Assembly (NCBI RefSeq): GCF_000013985.1
Contig: NC_008048.1
Coordinates: 1,860,001 to 1,924,000 of the forward strand
DNA: 64,000 nucleotides
Source of the DNA: Sphingopyxis alaskensis RB2256
Lineage (GTDB): Bacteria > Pseudomonadota > Alphaproteobacteria > Sphingomonadales > Sphingomonadaceae
Direction: 5' to 3'
Under the pieces are notes generated by a model, which was not told the origin of the DNA, searched no databases, and was given only the letters and a program-made list of their open reading frames with translations. The translations under genes were made by a program, and so were the position numbers. This document shows positions 32,986-41,347 of this stretch, in pieces (position 1 is the stretch's first letter; each line of letters begins with the position of its first letter).

Positions 32986-33897
32986 CTAGGCCGAAGGCGC
33001 CGTCAGGTCAACGTCATCCATATGCGCCAGCGGGTGCCGCCGGTTGACCAGTTCGACGAGGCGGCGGCTGTCGACATGCGTGTAAATCTCGGTCGTTGCA
33101 ATGTCGGCATGGCCGAGCATGAGTTGCAGCGCGCGCAGGTCGGCCCCGCCTTCGAGCAGGTGTGTCGCAAAGGCGTGGCGCAGGACGTGCGGGCTGACCG
33201 CAGCCGGATCGACGCCTGCGCGCGCCGCAAGATCGCGCAGCATCTGAAACAGCCGCACCCGCGAGATATGCGCCTTGCCGGAGGGGAAAAGCCATGGCGA
33301 TCCGTCGGCGAGCAGCGGCAGCCAGCGATCGAACGCCGCGCGTGCGCGGGCCGAAAGCGGCACCAGACGTTCCTTGTCGCCCTTGCCGCGGACGATCAGA
33401 TATTCGCGCTCGCGAAGCACCGCGCGCCGCGGCAGCGACACCAGCTCGGTCGCGCGCAGCCCCGATCCATAAAGGAGTTCGAGGAGCAGCAGCATCCGCA
33501 CCGCACCCGCGGGCGGCGCTTCGCCTTCGGCTTCGGCGACCGCCTGTTCGAACAAACGCCGGATCTCGTCGTGAGTCAGAATGCGCGGCAATGGGCGCCG
33601 CGTCGCCGGACGCGCGATGTCGAGCGCCGGATTGTCCGCGCGTTCGCCTTCGTCGAGGAGGAAGGCAAAAAATTGTCGCAGCGCCGACAGCTTGCGCGCC
33701 GCGCTGCTCGCGGACAGCGAGCGATAATCGGCCATCAATTGGCGCAGCGCCGCCGCATCGGCCGCACCCAGCGGCCCTTTGACCCGCTCGGCCGCCTGCT
33801 CCAGATCGCGGCGATAGGCAGTGAGCGTGTTGCGGGAAGCACCGCGCTCGGCCGCCATCATCTCCAGAAAGCGGTCTATTGAGGCCGCGTCAGACAC
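32986..33897 (-). CDS. xerD: Site-specific tyrosine recombinase XerD
   Basis: 303 residues. The SAM-like N-terminal domain starts IDRFLEMMAAERGASRNTL. The catalytic domain shows the Arg in SGLRATELVSLP, HVLRHAFATHLLEGGADLRA (H-x-x-R), LGHADIATTEIYTHV with the His and the nucleophilic Tyr. With XerC it resolves chromosome dimers at dif. It is distinct from the dead integrase at 25.8-26.4 kb. It overlaps the end of the upstream unknown gene by 8 bp. Confidence 0.94.
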   Translation of the reverse strand: MSDAASIDRFLEMMAAERGASRNTLTAYRRDLEQAAERVKGPLGAADAAALRQLMADYRSLSASSAARKLSALRQFFAFLLDEGERADNPALDIARPATRRPLPRILTHDEIRRLFEQAVAEAEGEAPPAGAVRMLLLLELLYGSGLRATELVSLPRRAVLREREYLIVRGKGDKERLVPLSARARAAFDRWLPLLADGSPWLFPSGKAHISRVRLFQMLRDLAARAGVDPAAVSPHVLRHAFATHLLEGGADLRALQLMLGHADIATTEIYTHVDSRRLVELVNRRHPLAHMDDVDLTAPSA

Positions 33898-35677
33898 GCA
33901 CCAGCGCTTCAGCGGCGATCATCCGCGCTTCGGCGGCGAGCCCCACCTCGCGCAGCGCGCGGACGATATTATAGAGGTGATAGGGCGGCACCTTCGACCA
34001 GTCGCCCTGCATCCCGGCTGCCGCGAGCAAGGCGACCATTCCGGGCTCCCGGCGCTCGGCCGCCGCTGCGATCGCTCGCGTCCAGCGCGTCTGCCGTCCC
34101 AGATCGACGTCGAGATCGCGCGCCGCCGCGGCGGCGGCGGCGGCATCGAGGCGTCCGAGCCCGGCAAGCCCCGCAAGCAGGAACTTCGACCGCAGAGAAG
34201 CGGCGCTGTCGTCCGCGTTCGAAAAACGCTCGACGGTGCTCGCGCTCAGGCCGTTCAGCGCGCGCGGCGAGCCGACCGCAAGGACTCCCCAGGCATGGCT
34301 TCCCGGCGTCACATTGGACGCCCACGCCAGCGCGTTGGCATCATAGCCCGCTGCGAGCATCGAACCGAGGAGCTGCCACGGATCGCCGCCGACATCGGTG
34401 CCGGGGGGAAGCGCCGCGGCCGCGCGCGCGGTCGCGATCATCGCCGCATAGGCCTCCGCGGGCGTCCTCGCCGCGCTCCAAAGTTCCTCCATCGCCGCAT
34501 AACGATCGGCACCGGCCGCCGCGCTGAACGCGGTGCGCAGCTGGACGGTCTGTGCGGTCAGTGCCTCGCTCGGCTCCTCCTCGCCCGCGGCTGCGCTCAA
34601 CAGCGACACATAAGCGTCGCTCGACAGCACGCCGCGCGCTGCCGCTTCCGGCGCCGCGGCAACGCGCTGCGCAATGTCGGTCATCGGCGCGAGGACGGTC
34701 CAGCCCTTCATATAGGCGGGCGCCGCGGCGCGCAGCGCATCGGGCACCGGAATCGCCGTCGCGGTCGCCATGCCGAAGCGCCAGCTCGTCAGCCGGTCGA
34801 CATTGTCCCATTCGATCGTCGTCGACCGCCGCCCGGCGCCCGTCGCGCCGAGTACGCGCTCAGTGAGCAGGATGTCGAAGTTCGACAGCCTGCCGCTCGA
34901 CCGCACGCGCCCGATCGCCCAGCCTGCCGGCCCCGCCTCGCCCGACAGCCCCGAACAGATCGCCGACGCAAGCCGCCAGCTATGCTCGTCGCCATGCGCC
35001 AGGCCCGCAGGCACATAGGGGCAGAGTCCCGCCGGGTCGGCAGTGGCCAGATAGACCTGTTGTGCCGCGGCGACGAGACGGGGGGTGGCGCGGTCGTAAT
35101 CGACCGACTGGACGATCCGCCGCGCCGCCGTCGATTCGCCCATGCGGAGCAGCAGCGACGCGCGCTCGGCGGCCAGGTCGGCGCCGTTGATCGTCGCGGG
35201 TGTGTCGATTGCCGAGGCCAGCGCGCGGCGGAGCAGTATCTGCCCCCAGCGCGACGCGAACTGGCCATTCGTCTTCCGCATGATCGCCGCGGCATATTGG
35301 CCGCGCACCCCAAAGGCGTCGGGCGCCATCCCGCCGGTTGCGGGGGTCAGCGGTCCGATGCGCGTCAGCAGGCGGCGCGCGCCGGGGGGCAGGTCATATT
35401 TCAGCCCGCCCGATTCGACCTCTTCGTCACCTGCTTCCTCATCATCGTCGGCATCGCTGTCGGCGCTGCCGACCGTCGGGACGACCACGGGCGGCGCGCT
35501 GCCATTCACGGGCGGCCCCGGCGTCGGCGACGGCGCGGGCGTCGGGGCGGGACGCGGCGCGGGTGTGTCGGCGGGATTGCCGAACCCTTCGGGCAACAGC
35601 GATTCCTGCGCGATCGCCGGCAGCACCAGCACCGCCGCCGACAGGCCCAGCGCCAGGGACAGGGTCGTTCGCTTCAT
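33890..35677 (-). CDS. Exported protein of unknown function
   Basis: 595 residues. Signal peptide MKRTTLSLALGLSAAVLVLPAIAQ; then a Pro-rich linker (ADTPAPRPAPTPAPSPTPGP), an acidic patch (DSDADDDEEAGDEEVESG) and an Ala-rich, probably all-helical body with repeated LLRMGESTAARRIVQSVDYD-like segments reminiscent of helical-repeat proteins. I do not recognise a family. It is first in a likely operon with xerD and accA, and divergent from aroK. Confidence 0.75.
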   Translation of the reverse strand: MKRTTLSLALGLSAAVLVLPAIAQESLLPEGFGNPADTPAPRPAPTPAPSPTPGPPVNGSAPPVVVPTVGSADSDADDDEEAGDEEVESGGLKYDLPPGARRLLTRIGPLTPATGGMAPDAFGVRGQYAAAIMRKTNGQFASRWGQILLRRALASAIDTPATINGADLAAERASLLLRMGESTAARRIVQSVDYDRATPRLVAAAQQVYLATADPAGLCPYVPAGLAHGDEHSWRLASAICSGLSGEAGPAGWAIGRVRSSGRLSNFDILLTERVLGATGAGRRSTTIEWDNVDRLTSWRFGMATATAIPVPDALRAAAPAYMKGWTVLAPMTDIAQRVAAAPEAAARGVLSSDAYVSLLSAAAGEEEPSEALTAQTVQLRTAFSAAAGADRYAAMEELWSAARTPAEAYAAMIATARAAAALPPGTDVGGDPWQLLGSMLAAGYDANALAWASNVTPGSHAWGVLAVGSPRALNGLSASTVERFSNADDSAASLRSKFLLAGLAGLGRLDAAAAAAAARDLDVDLGRQTRWTRAIAAAAERREPGMVALLAAAGMQGDWSKVPPYHLYNIVRALREVGLAAEARMIAAEALVRV

Positions 35678-35818
35678 GGCAGCGGGCTTTCGGCCATCTT
35701 GTCGTTCACATCCACCTCGATCGACCGGCGCGGAATATCGCGCGGGCTTGGTTCATCCCGTTTGGCTCGCAGCAAAACCATTGTCCCCTGCGGTCCGGGC
35801 GGTATAGCCGCGCGGACC

Positions 35819-36394
35819 ATGTCGCGAAACCCGAAAAGCCCGGCCCCTGCGTCACCCGACGCCATCCCCGCGTCGATCCGCGACCGGTCGATCGTGCTCG
35901 TCGGGCTGATGGGATCGGGCAAGTCGACCGTCGGCCGCCGTCTTGCGCAGCGGCTGCGGATGCGCTTCGCCGATGCCGACGACGAGATCGAGCGCGCCGC
36001 CGGCATGACGATTGCGGACATTTTCGCGCGCTTTGGCGAAACGCATTTCCGCGACGGCGAGCGCCGCGTCATCGCGCGCCTGCTCGGCGGCAAGCCGATG
36101 GTGCTCGCAACCGGTGGCGGCGCCTTCATCAATGACGAGACGCGCGCGCTGATCCTGAAGGACAGCCTTTGCATCTGGCTCGACGCCGACATTCCCACGC
36201 TCGTCGAGCGTGTCGGCCGCCGCAGCCACCGCCCACTGCTCAAGGATCGCGACCCCGGCGAAGTGCTGCGCGAACTGGCGGCGGTCCGTAATCCCATCTA
36301 TGCCGAGGCGCATCTGCGCGTCAGTTCGGCAAGCACGCCGCACGAACATACGGTGCGGGCGATTCTGGAGGCCCTGGCAACATGGAAAAGCTGA
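35819..36394 (+). CDS. aroK: Shikimate kinase
   Basis: 191 residues. The ATP loop GLMGSGKST is at residues 29-37, followed by RFADADDEIERAAGMTIADI, FGETHFRDGERRVIARLL, ATGGGAFINDETR and RPLLKDRDP (LID). It phosphorylates shikimate in the chorismate pathway. The much longer open frame upstream is antisense of the unknown gene at 33890. Its last 13 bases overlap the start of aroB, so the two are co-translated. Confidence 0.95.
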   Translation: MSRNPKSPAPASPDAIPASIRDRSIVLVGLMGSGKSTVGRRLAQRLRMRFADADDEIERAAGMTIADIFARFGETHFRDGERRVIARLLGGKPMVLATGGGAFINDETRALILKDSLCIWLDADIPTLVERVGRRSHRPLLKDRDPGEVLRELAAVRNPIYAEAHLRVSSASTPHEHTVRAILEALATWKS

Positions 36395-37488
36395 CCGTCG
36401 AACTGGGCGCCCGCAGCTATCCGATCCTGATCGGCGACGGGCTGATCCGCGACATTGGCGCGCATGTCGCGCCGCTGTTGAAGCGACCGCGGACCATGAT
36501 CGTCACCGACAGCCATGTCGCCGACCATTATCTTGCACCCATCGGCACCGCGCTGGCGATGGAGAATATCGCCTGCTCCTCCTTCGTGCTCGACCCCGGC
36601 GAGGCGACAAAGAGCTGGTCCGGCCTCGCGCGCCTCACCGAATGGCTGATCGGCGAAGGCATCGAACGCAGCGACCATGTCATCGCGCTGGGGGGCGGTG
36701 TGATCGGCGATCTCGTCGGTTTTGCGTGCAGCATCGTCAAGCGCGGCTGCGCCTTCATTCAGGTGCCGACGACTTTGCTCGCACAGGTCGACAGCAGCGT
36801 CGGCGGCAAGACCGCGATCAATGTCCCTGCGGGCAAGAATCTGATCGGCGCCTTTCACCAGCCGGCGATGGTGGTGATCGACCCGACCACGCTCGAAACG
36901 CTGCCCCGCCGCGAACTCGGTGCGGGCTATGCGGAAGTCGTCAAATATGGGCTGATCGACGACGCGGACTTCTTCGCCTGGTGCGAGGCGCATGGCGCCG
37001 CGCTGCTGGCAGGCGACAGTGCGGCGCGGGCCCATGCGATCGCGCACAGCGTTGCCGCCAAGGCGCGCATCGTCGCCGCCGACGAGCGCGAGACGCAGGA
37101 TATTCGGGCGTTGCTCAACCTCGGCCACAGCTTCGGCCACGCGCTCGAGGCCGAAACCGGCTATTCGGACCGGCTGCTCCACGGCGAGGCGGTGGCGGCG
37201 GGCATGGTGCTCGCACACCAGTTTTCGGCCGCGAACGGACTTTGCCCCGCCGCCGACGCGGCGCGTGTCCGCGACCATCTCGCCAGCGTTGGCCTGCCGC
37301 ACAGCCTGGCAAGCGCGGGGATCAATGGCGGCGGCGCTCAGCTCGCCGCGCATATGGCGCACGACAAGAAGGTGCGCGGCGGCAGACTGCCGCTGATCCT
37401 GTCGCGCGGCATCGGGCAGAGCTTCGTCACCGACGCATATGACCTAGATGCCGTCGCCGCCTTCCTCGACGAGCAGCGTAGCGTATGA
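36382..37488 (+). CDS. aroB: 3-dehydroquinate synthase
   Basis: 368 residues, converting DAHP to 3-dehydroquinate with NAD and a divalent metal. NAD-binding GGGVIGDLVGFACSIVKRGC, VPTTLLAQVDSSVGGKTAIN and the metal-ligand segments AGYAEVVKYGLI, LNLGHSFGHALEAETGY and LLHGEAVAAGMVLA are present. Overlaps aroK as is common in proteobacteria. Confidence 0.97.
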   Translation: MEKLTVELGARSYPILIGDGLIRDIGAHVAPLLKRPRTMIVTDSHVADHYLAPIGTALAMENIACSSFVLDPGEATKSWSGLARLTEWLIGEGIERSDHVIALGGGVIGDLVGFACSIVKRGCAFIQVPTTLLAQVDSSVGGKTAINVPAGKNLIGAFHQPAMVVIDPTTLETLPRRELGAGYAEVVKYGLIDDADFFAWCEAHGAALLAGDSAARAHAIAHSVAAKARIVAADERETQDIRALLNLGHSFGHALEAETGYSDRLLHGEAVAAGMVLAHQFSAANGLCPAADAARVRDHLASVGLPHSLASAGINGGGAQLAAHMAHDKKVRGGRLPLILSRGIGQSFVTDAYDLDAVAAFLDEQRSV

Positions 37489-37538
37489 AAAAGGGGGCGG
37501 CGCGCCAATGCCCCGCCGCCTCCTTGTGCCATCACCGC

Positions 37539-38003
37539 TCAGGCCTCGCCGAGTTCCGTCGCCAGCCCGTCCAGCAGTTCGCGCGTTCCGGCTTCGCGTC
37601 CGGCCACATCGCCGTCGAGATAGGCGCCCTGTTCGGTAAAGCGGATGCGCGCGCCCTGCCCCTCATCAAAAAACTCGACGGTCGCGAGCGACGAGGACAG
37701 CGGCTTTCCATCGACCGTCATGGCATAGGCGAAGATCAGCCGTTCCTGCGGCGCCACATCGAGGTAGGTCGTATCATTGGTCAGGACGACGTCGGCACCC
37801 GGCGGGCTGAAACGGCTTGACTCCACAGCGCCCGGTACGACTTCGGCGGGCGGATCATAGGCGTGGACGGTCCAGCCGTCGGTTTCGACAAGCCAGCGGC
37901 GCCGCGCCTCGGCACTGGTGAAGGCGGCGAAAACCCGTTGACGCGGCGAACGATAGGCGCGTTCGACGGAAAAGCTGGCGTGGTGGATCGGGCTGTCAGC
38001 CAT
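37539..38003 (-). CDS. SRPBCC (AHSA1-like) protein
   Basis: About 154 residues, start MADSPIHHASFSVERAYRSP chosen because AAGGA lies 6 bases before it. The AHSA1 fold is suggested by VFAAFTSAEARRRWLVETDG, LTNDTTYLDVAPQERLIFAY and RIRFTEQGAYLDG. Ligand unknown. Its start overlaps the upstream ArsR gene by 8 bp. This ArsR-SRPBCC pairing is common, and the ArsR protein presumably represses both. Confidence 0.85.
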   Translation of the reverse strand: MADSPIHHASFSVERAYRSPRQRVFAAFTSAEARRRWLVETDGWTVHAYDPPAEVVPGAVESSRFSPPGADVVLTNDTTYLDVAPQERLIFAYAMTVDGKPLSSSLATVEFFDEGQGARIRFTEQGAYLDGDVAGREAGTRELLDGLATELGEA

Positions 38004-38346
38004 GGTCATTCCTTTCATTTCCGGGGGATTCGCCCAGATAGTCACCGAGCCGGTCGAGTCGGCGCTCCCAGGCTTTCTTCTGCTCGGCCACCCAGCGTTC
38101 GACCTGGTGGAGCGCGGCGGGGTTCAGCGACACCGTCCGCACCCGGCCGACCTTCTCGCTGCGCACCACCTCGGCGGCTTCGAGCACCGCGAGATGCTGC
38201 ATCGCCGCCTGCAGCGACATCGGCAGCCGCCCGGCGAGCGCGCTGACCGATGCCGGCCCCTTGGCAAGCTGTTCGACCATGCCCCGCCGCGTCGGGTCGG
38301 CGATGGCATGAAGAATCGGATCGAGCGCGGCCTGATGGTTAAGCAT
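37996..38346 (-). CDS. ArsR-family transcriptional regulator
   Basis: 116 residues with the winged helix-turn-helix HAIADPTRRGMVEQLAKGPA, SVSALAGRLPMSLQAAMQHL (recognition helix) and VVRSEKVGRVRTVSLNP (wing). No Cys pair for metal sensing is present, so it belongs to the non-metal branch that accompanies SRPBCC proteins. A strong inverted repeat lies just upstream. Confidence 0.9.
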   Translation of the reverse strand: MLNHQAALDPILHAIADPTRRGMVEQLAKGPASVSALAGRLPMSLQAAMQHLAVLEAAEVVRSEKVGRVRTVSLNPAALHQVERWVAEQKKAWERRLDRLGDYLGESPGNERNDHG

Positions 38347-38366
38347 TCACTTGACTAATCACGCGA

Positions 38367-38404
38367 CCGGATAATAGTCAAGTGAGTAATTGACTATTAT
38401 CCGG
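38367..38404 (-). promoter_or_regulatory. Inverted repeat, likely operator of the ArsR-SRPBCC operon
   Basis: CCGGATAATAGTCAA (38367-38381) and TTGACTATTATCCGG (38390-38404) are perfect 15-bp arms around an 8-base spacer. A further half site, ATTCACTTGACTAATC, lies at 38345-38360 between it and the ATG, repeating TAGTCAAGTGA. TTGACT can serve as -35 of the reverse-strand promoter. Confidence 0.65.
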
Positions 38405-38480
38405 AAGGCGGGCCGTCGCCGCTGCGCGCGGCGAGGCGTCGCCGACCTTGATTGCAATCAGGAAGCGCGCACGGGAGCGA

Positions 38481-40379
38481 TCAGGTGTCGACTGTCACGC
38501 CGCTCGCATCGCTCTCTTCGCGCGCCGCCTTCGCCGCGCGGCGGCGTTGACGGAAGGTTTCGATCACGCTGTCGGCCTCGCGCCCGCCGCCGGGCCTGAA
38601 GCGATGGTCCATGCCTGCGCCGATGTCGCCTTCATCGATCTGCGCCGCCAGCCGCGTTGCGTCGAGCTGGCGGAAGGCGGCCTCGACATCCTCGATCTCG
38701 CGCGGATCGACGTCGAGTTCCTCGAGCGCCTTGCGGCCGAGCGCGACCGAGCTTTCGAACACTTCGCGCACCGCCGCCGACACGCCCGCCCCGTCGATCG
38801 CGATCAGCTGGCGGCGGTCGAACACACGCGCCAGCACACGCGCATGCGGAAACGCCTCGACGATCGGGCGCATCGTCGCTGCGTCGAATGCGGCGTCGTC
38901 GATGCAATAGATGATGAGCTTTGCGTCGTCGGCGCCTGCGCGCCGCAGCAGGTCGATCCGCAGCCCATCACCATAATAGACTTTGTTATCGTAGCGCCCC
39001 GACCGTTCGATCTGGCTCGGTTTCTTGTCAATCAAGGTGACCGAACAATCGACTGCGTGCAGCATCTGCGCCACCGTCTGTCCGAAGCGGCCATGACCGA
39101 TCACCAGCGCCGACCCGCGCGGCGCATGTTCAGGGCCGTCCATGACGGGGCCATCGCGGTCGGGTGCGAACTCCAGGTTTCGCGCGAACAGCATCAGGAA
39201 CGGCGTCGTGATCATCGACAGCGTCACCACCGCGCTGAACAGGCTCGCCGCCTCGGGCGCGATGAGCAGCGCCTGCTGAGCTTGCGTGAACAGCAGGAAA
39301 CCGAACTCGCCGCCCTGGCTGAGCAGAAGGCCGAGACCGAGCGCTGTCTTCCACGATTTGCCGAATGCACGGACAATCGCTGTCAGGACGGCGAGCTTGA
39401 CCGCGACCAGCGCCGCCGCGAGCCCGACAACGCGCAGCGGGTCGGCGAGCACGACATTGATGTCGAGCACCATTCCCACTGCGAGGAAGAAGAGGCCGAG
39501 CAGGATCAGGCGGAAGGGTTCGACATCGGCTTCGATTTCGTGCCGATAGGGCGAATCGGCGAGCATCACGCCCGCGATGAACGCCCCGAGCGCGGTCGAC
39601 AGATGCAGGCTGTGCATCAGCGCCGCGCTCGCGAGCACCGCGAGCAGGCCGACGACGACGAACAGCTCGCGTTCGCCATAGCGGCCGATAAGCCGGAGCA
39701 GCGGGTTGAGGATGAACCGCCCCGCGAGCACCAGCCCGACGATCGCACCCACCGTATAGAGCGCGAGCATCCAGCCGGGTGGCGCCGACGGGTCAGCGGG
39801 GGCGCGCGATAGCGCGGCGACGATCGTAATCATCGGTACGATCGCCAGATCCTGAAACAGCAGGATCGAAAAGGCCTTCTCTCCGAACGGCGAGTTGATG
39901 CGCCCCGAGCTTTTGAGGCCGGGCAGCACCTGCGCGGTCGACGAAAGTGCCAGCGGCAGGCCGAGCGCGATCGCGGCAGCGGGACTGAACCCCAGCACTA
40001 CGTAGATAAGAGCTGTGAGGATCAGCCCGGTGACGATCACCTGCGTCATGCCAAGCCCGAAGATCGCGCGGCGCAGCTGCCACAGCCGCCGCGGATGAAG
40101 CTCCAGTCCGACGAGGAACAGCAGGAAGGCAATGCCAAGTTCGGCAATCGCGAGCTTCGATTCGCCGCCGCCGACCAGCGCCAGCCCGTGCGGCCCGACG
40201 ATCGCGCCGGCGATGAGATAGCCGAGCACCGCGCCCAAACCGAGCCGGCGGAAAATCAGCACGAAGAGCGTTGCGACACCGAGCAGGATCGCGCCTTCGA
40301 GCAGCGCGGTATCGGTAGCGGTTTCGACCGCTTTTTCCGCCACCCGGGCGGTTGCGGCCGCAAGCGCGGGCAGGATCAT
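38481..40379 (-). CDS. Monovalent cation:proton antiporter of the CPA2 (Kef) family
   Basis: 632 residues. Twelve or so membrane segments (start TALLEGAILLGVATLFVLIF; LGAVLGYLIAGAIVGPHGLA; AFLLFLVGLELHPRRLWQLR) and then a cytosolic TrkA-N Rossmann domain (SALVIGHGRFGQTVAQMLH; VTLIDKKPSQIE). It exchanges K+ or Na+ for protons. The KefB/KefC-like layout suggests K+ efflux gated by ligand, but glutathione-sensing residues were not checked. A C-terminal region continues to about residue 630. The stop codon of this gene is followed by no clear terminator. Confidence 0.9.
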   Translation of the reverse strand: MILPALAAATARVAEKAVETATDTALLEGAILLGVATLFVLIFRRLGLGAVLGYLIAGAIVGPHGLALVGGGESKLAIAELGIAFLLFLVGLELHPRRLWQLRRAIFGLGMTQVIVTGLILTALIYVVLGFSPAAAIALGLPLALSSTAQVLPGLKSSGRINSPFGEKAFSILLFQDLAIVPMITIVAALSRAPADPSAPPGWMLALYTVGAIVGLVLAGRFILNPLLRLIGRYGERELFVVVGLLAVLASAALMHSLHLSTALGAFIAGVMLADSPYRHEIEADVEPFRLILLGLFFLAVGMVLDINVVLADPLRVVGLAAALVAVKLAVLTAIVRAFGKSWKTALGLGLLLSQGGEFGFLLFTQAQQALLIAPEAASLFSAVVTLSMITTPFLMLFARNLEFAPDRDGPVMDGPEHAPRGSALVIGHGRFGQTVAQMLHAVDCSVTLIDKKPSQIERSGRYDNKVYYGDGLRIDLLRRAGADDAKLIIYCIDDAAFDAATMRPIVEAFPHARVLARVFDRRQLIAIDGAGVSAAVREVFESSVALGRKALEELDVDPREIEDVEAAFRQLDATRLAAQIDEGDIGAGMDHRFRPGGGREADSVIETFRQRRRAAKAAREESDASGVTVDT

Positions 40380-40804
40380 GCCGCCGCCGCCCGCGCCTCG
40401 AGCGCCGCTATGGCCGCATCGAAGGGCAGCAGGATTGCCCCGTGCCGCGCCGGATAGTCACGCGCGGGGGCGAGGAGGTCGAACCCCGGCCAGTCGGGTC
40501 GCTCTTCGGCTCCCGCAAACCACCCGGCGATGCTGTCGCGCGCGCGGCAAAGGTCGGCGAGCCCGTGCCCCGGCGCATGGCGCGCGAGCAGCGCCGCCGA
40601 CGCCTGCCCCAGCGCGCACGCCTCGACGTGCAGCCCGACGCGCGCCACGCGCCCGCTCTCGTCGGTGTCGAGATCGAGGATGATCGCGCTGCCGCACAGC
40701 GGCGCGCGCTTGCTCGCCCGGTATCGCGCGTCGGGGTTCGGCAGATAATCGGCGGTGGCGATCGCCAGCGCCAAGATGTCGCGGTTATACAGCGGCGCAC
40801 TCAT
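40376..40804 (-). CDS. Iron-sulfur cluster scaffold protein (NifU/IscU-like N-terminal domain)
   Basis: 142 residues, start MSAPLYNRDILALAIATADY. CGSAIILDLDTDESGRVARV and EACALGQASAALLARHAPGH match the IscU-like pattern with two of the usual cysteines (ApLCGS, eACALGQAS). The third Cys of true IscU is not seen, so this is the divergent alphaproteobacterial form. Its stop overlaps the start of the antiporter gene, and its start overlaps cvpA by 4 bp. Confidence 0.78.
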   Translation of the reverse strand: MSAPLYNRDILALAIATADYLPNPDARYRASKRAPLCGSAIILDLDTDESGRVARVGLHVEACALGQASAALLARHAPGHGLADLCRARDSIAGWFAGAEERPDWPGFDLLAPARDYPARHGAILLPFDAAIAALEARAAAA

Positions 40805-41337
40805 GGGGCGTCCGCCTTTGCTTCGGCGTCGCGCGCCTCGGCGCGGCGTTCGGCGATCACCTTGCTCATCGCCGCCCCGCTCGCGCTCAATGCCGGATAG
40901 GAGCGGCTGGCCGTCATCCATTCGGGGCGCGGCGCAGTGCCATAGCCTATGTCGTAGAGCAAGGTCAGCAGCATGAAGCCGATCGTCGCGACCAGCAGCC
41001 CCTTGATCGCACCGAATCCGGCGCCCAACCCGCGATCGAACCCGCCGACGATCGACGCGCGGCTGCGCCGCCCCATCGCCCGCGACCCCCATTTCGCCAG
41101 CGCAAAGACGCCGCCGAACAACAGGACAAAGGCCAGAACCGCCGCGCCGCCGCCATCGCCGACCCAACCAACCGCCAGATCGGTCACGGGCGCGTGAAAA
41201 AAATAGACCGCCGCGATCGCCAGCACCCAGGCGAGCAACGTCATCACTTCCTGCACGAGGCCGCGCATGAAACCGAGCACCGCGCCGCCGCCGACGAGCG
41301 TCAGCACGATGATATCCAGAGCCGTCAGACTTCCCAT
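40801..41337 (-). CDS. cvpA: CvpA family membrane protein
   Basis: 178 residues with four membrane segments (LDIIVLTLVGGGAVLGFMRG; TLLAWVLAIAAVYFFHAPV; AAVLAFVLLFGGVFALAKWG; GAIKGLLVATIGFMLLTLLY). CvpA proteins affect colicin V export and purine biosynthesis regulation; the exact role is unknown. Placed directly after radA, a common order in alphaproteobacteria. Confidence 0.9.
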   Translation of the reverse strand: MGSLTALDIIVLTLVGGGAVLGFMRGLVQEVMTLLAWVLAIAAVYFFHAPVTDLAVGWVGDGGGAAVLAFVLLFGGVFALAKWGSRAMGRRSRASIVGGFDRGLGAGFGAIKGLLVATIGFMLLTLLYDIGYGTAPRPEWMTASRSYPALSASGAAMSKVIAERRAEARDAEAKADAP

Positions 41338-41347
41338 GTTCGCCGGG

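Noticed and set aside
33821..36394. 857-codon frame leading into shikimate kinase
   Set aside because: Only the last 191 codons match AroK; the rest is antisense of xerD and of the exported protein at 33890-35677.
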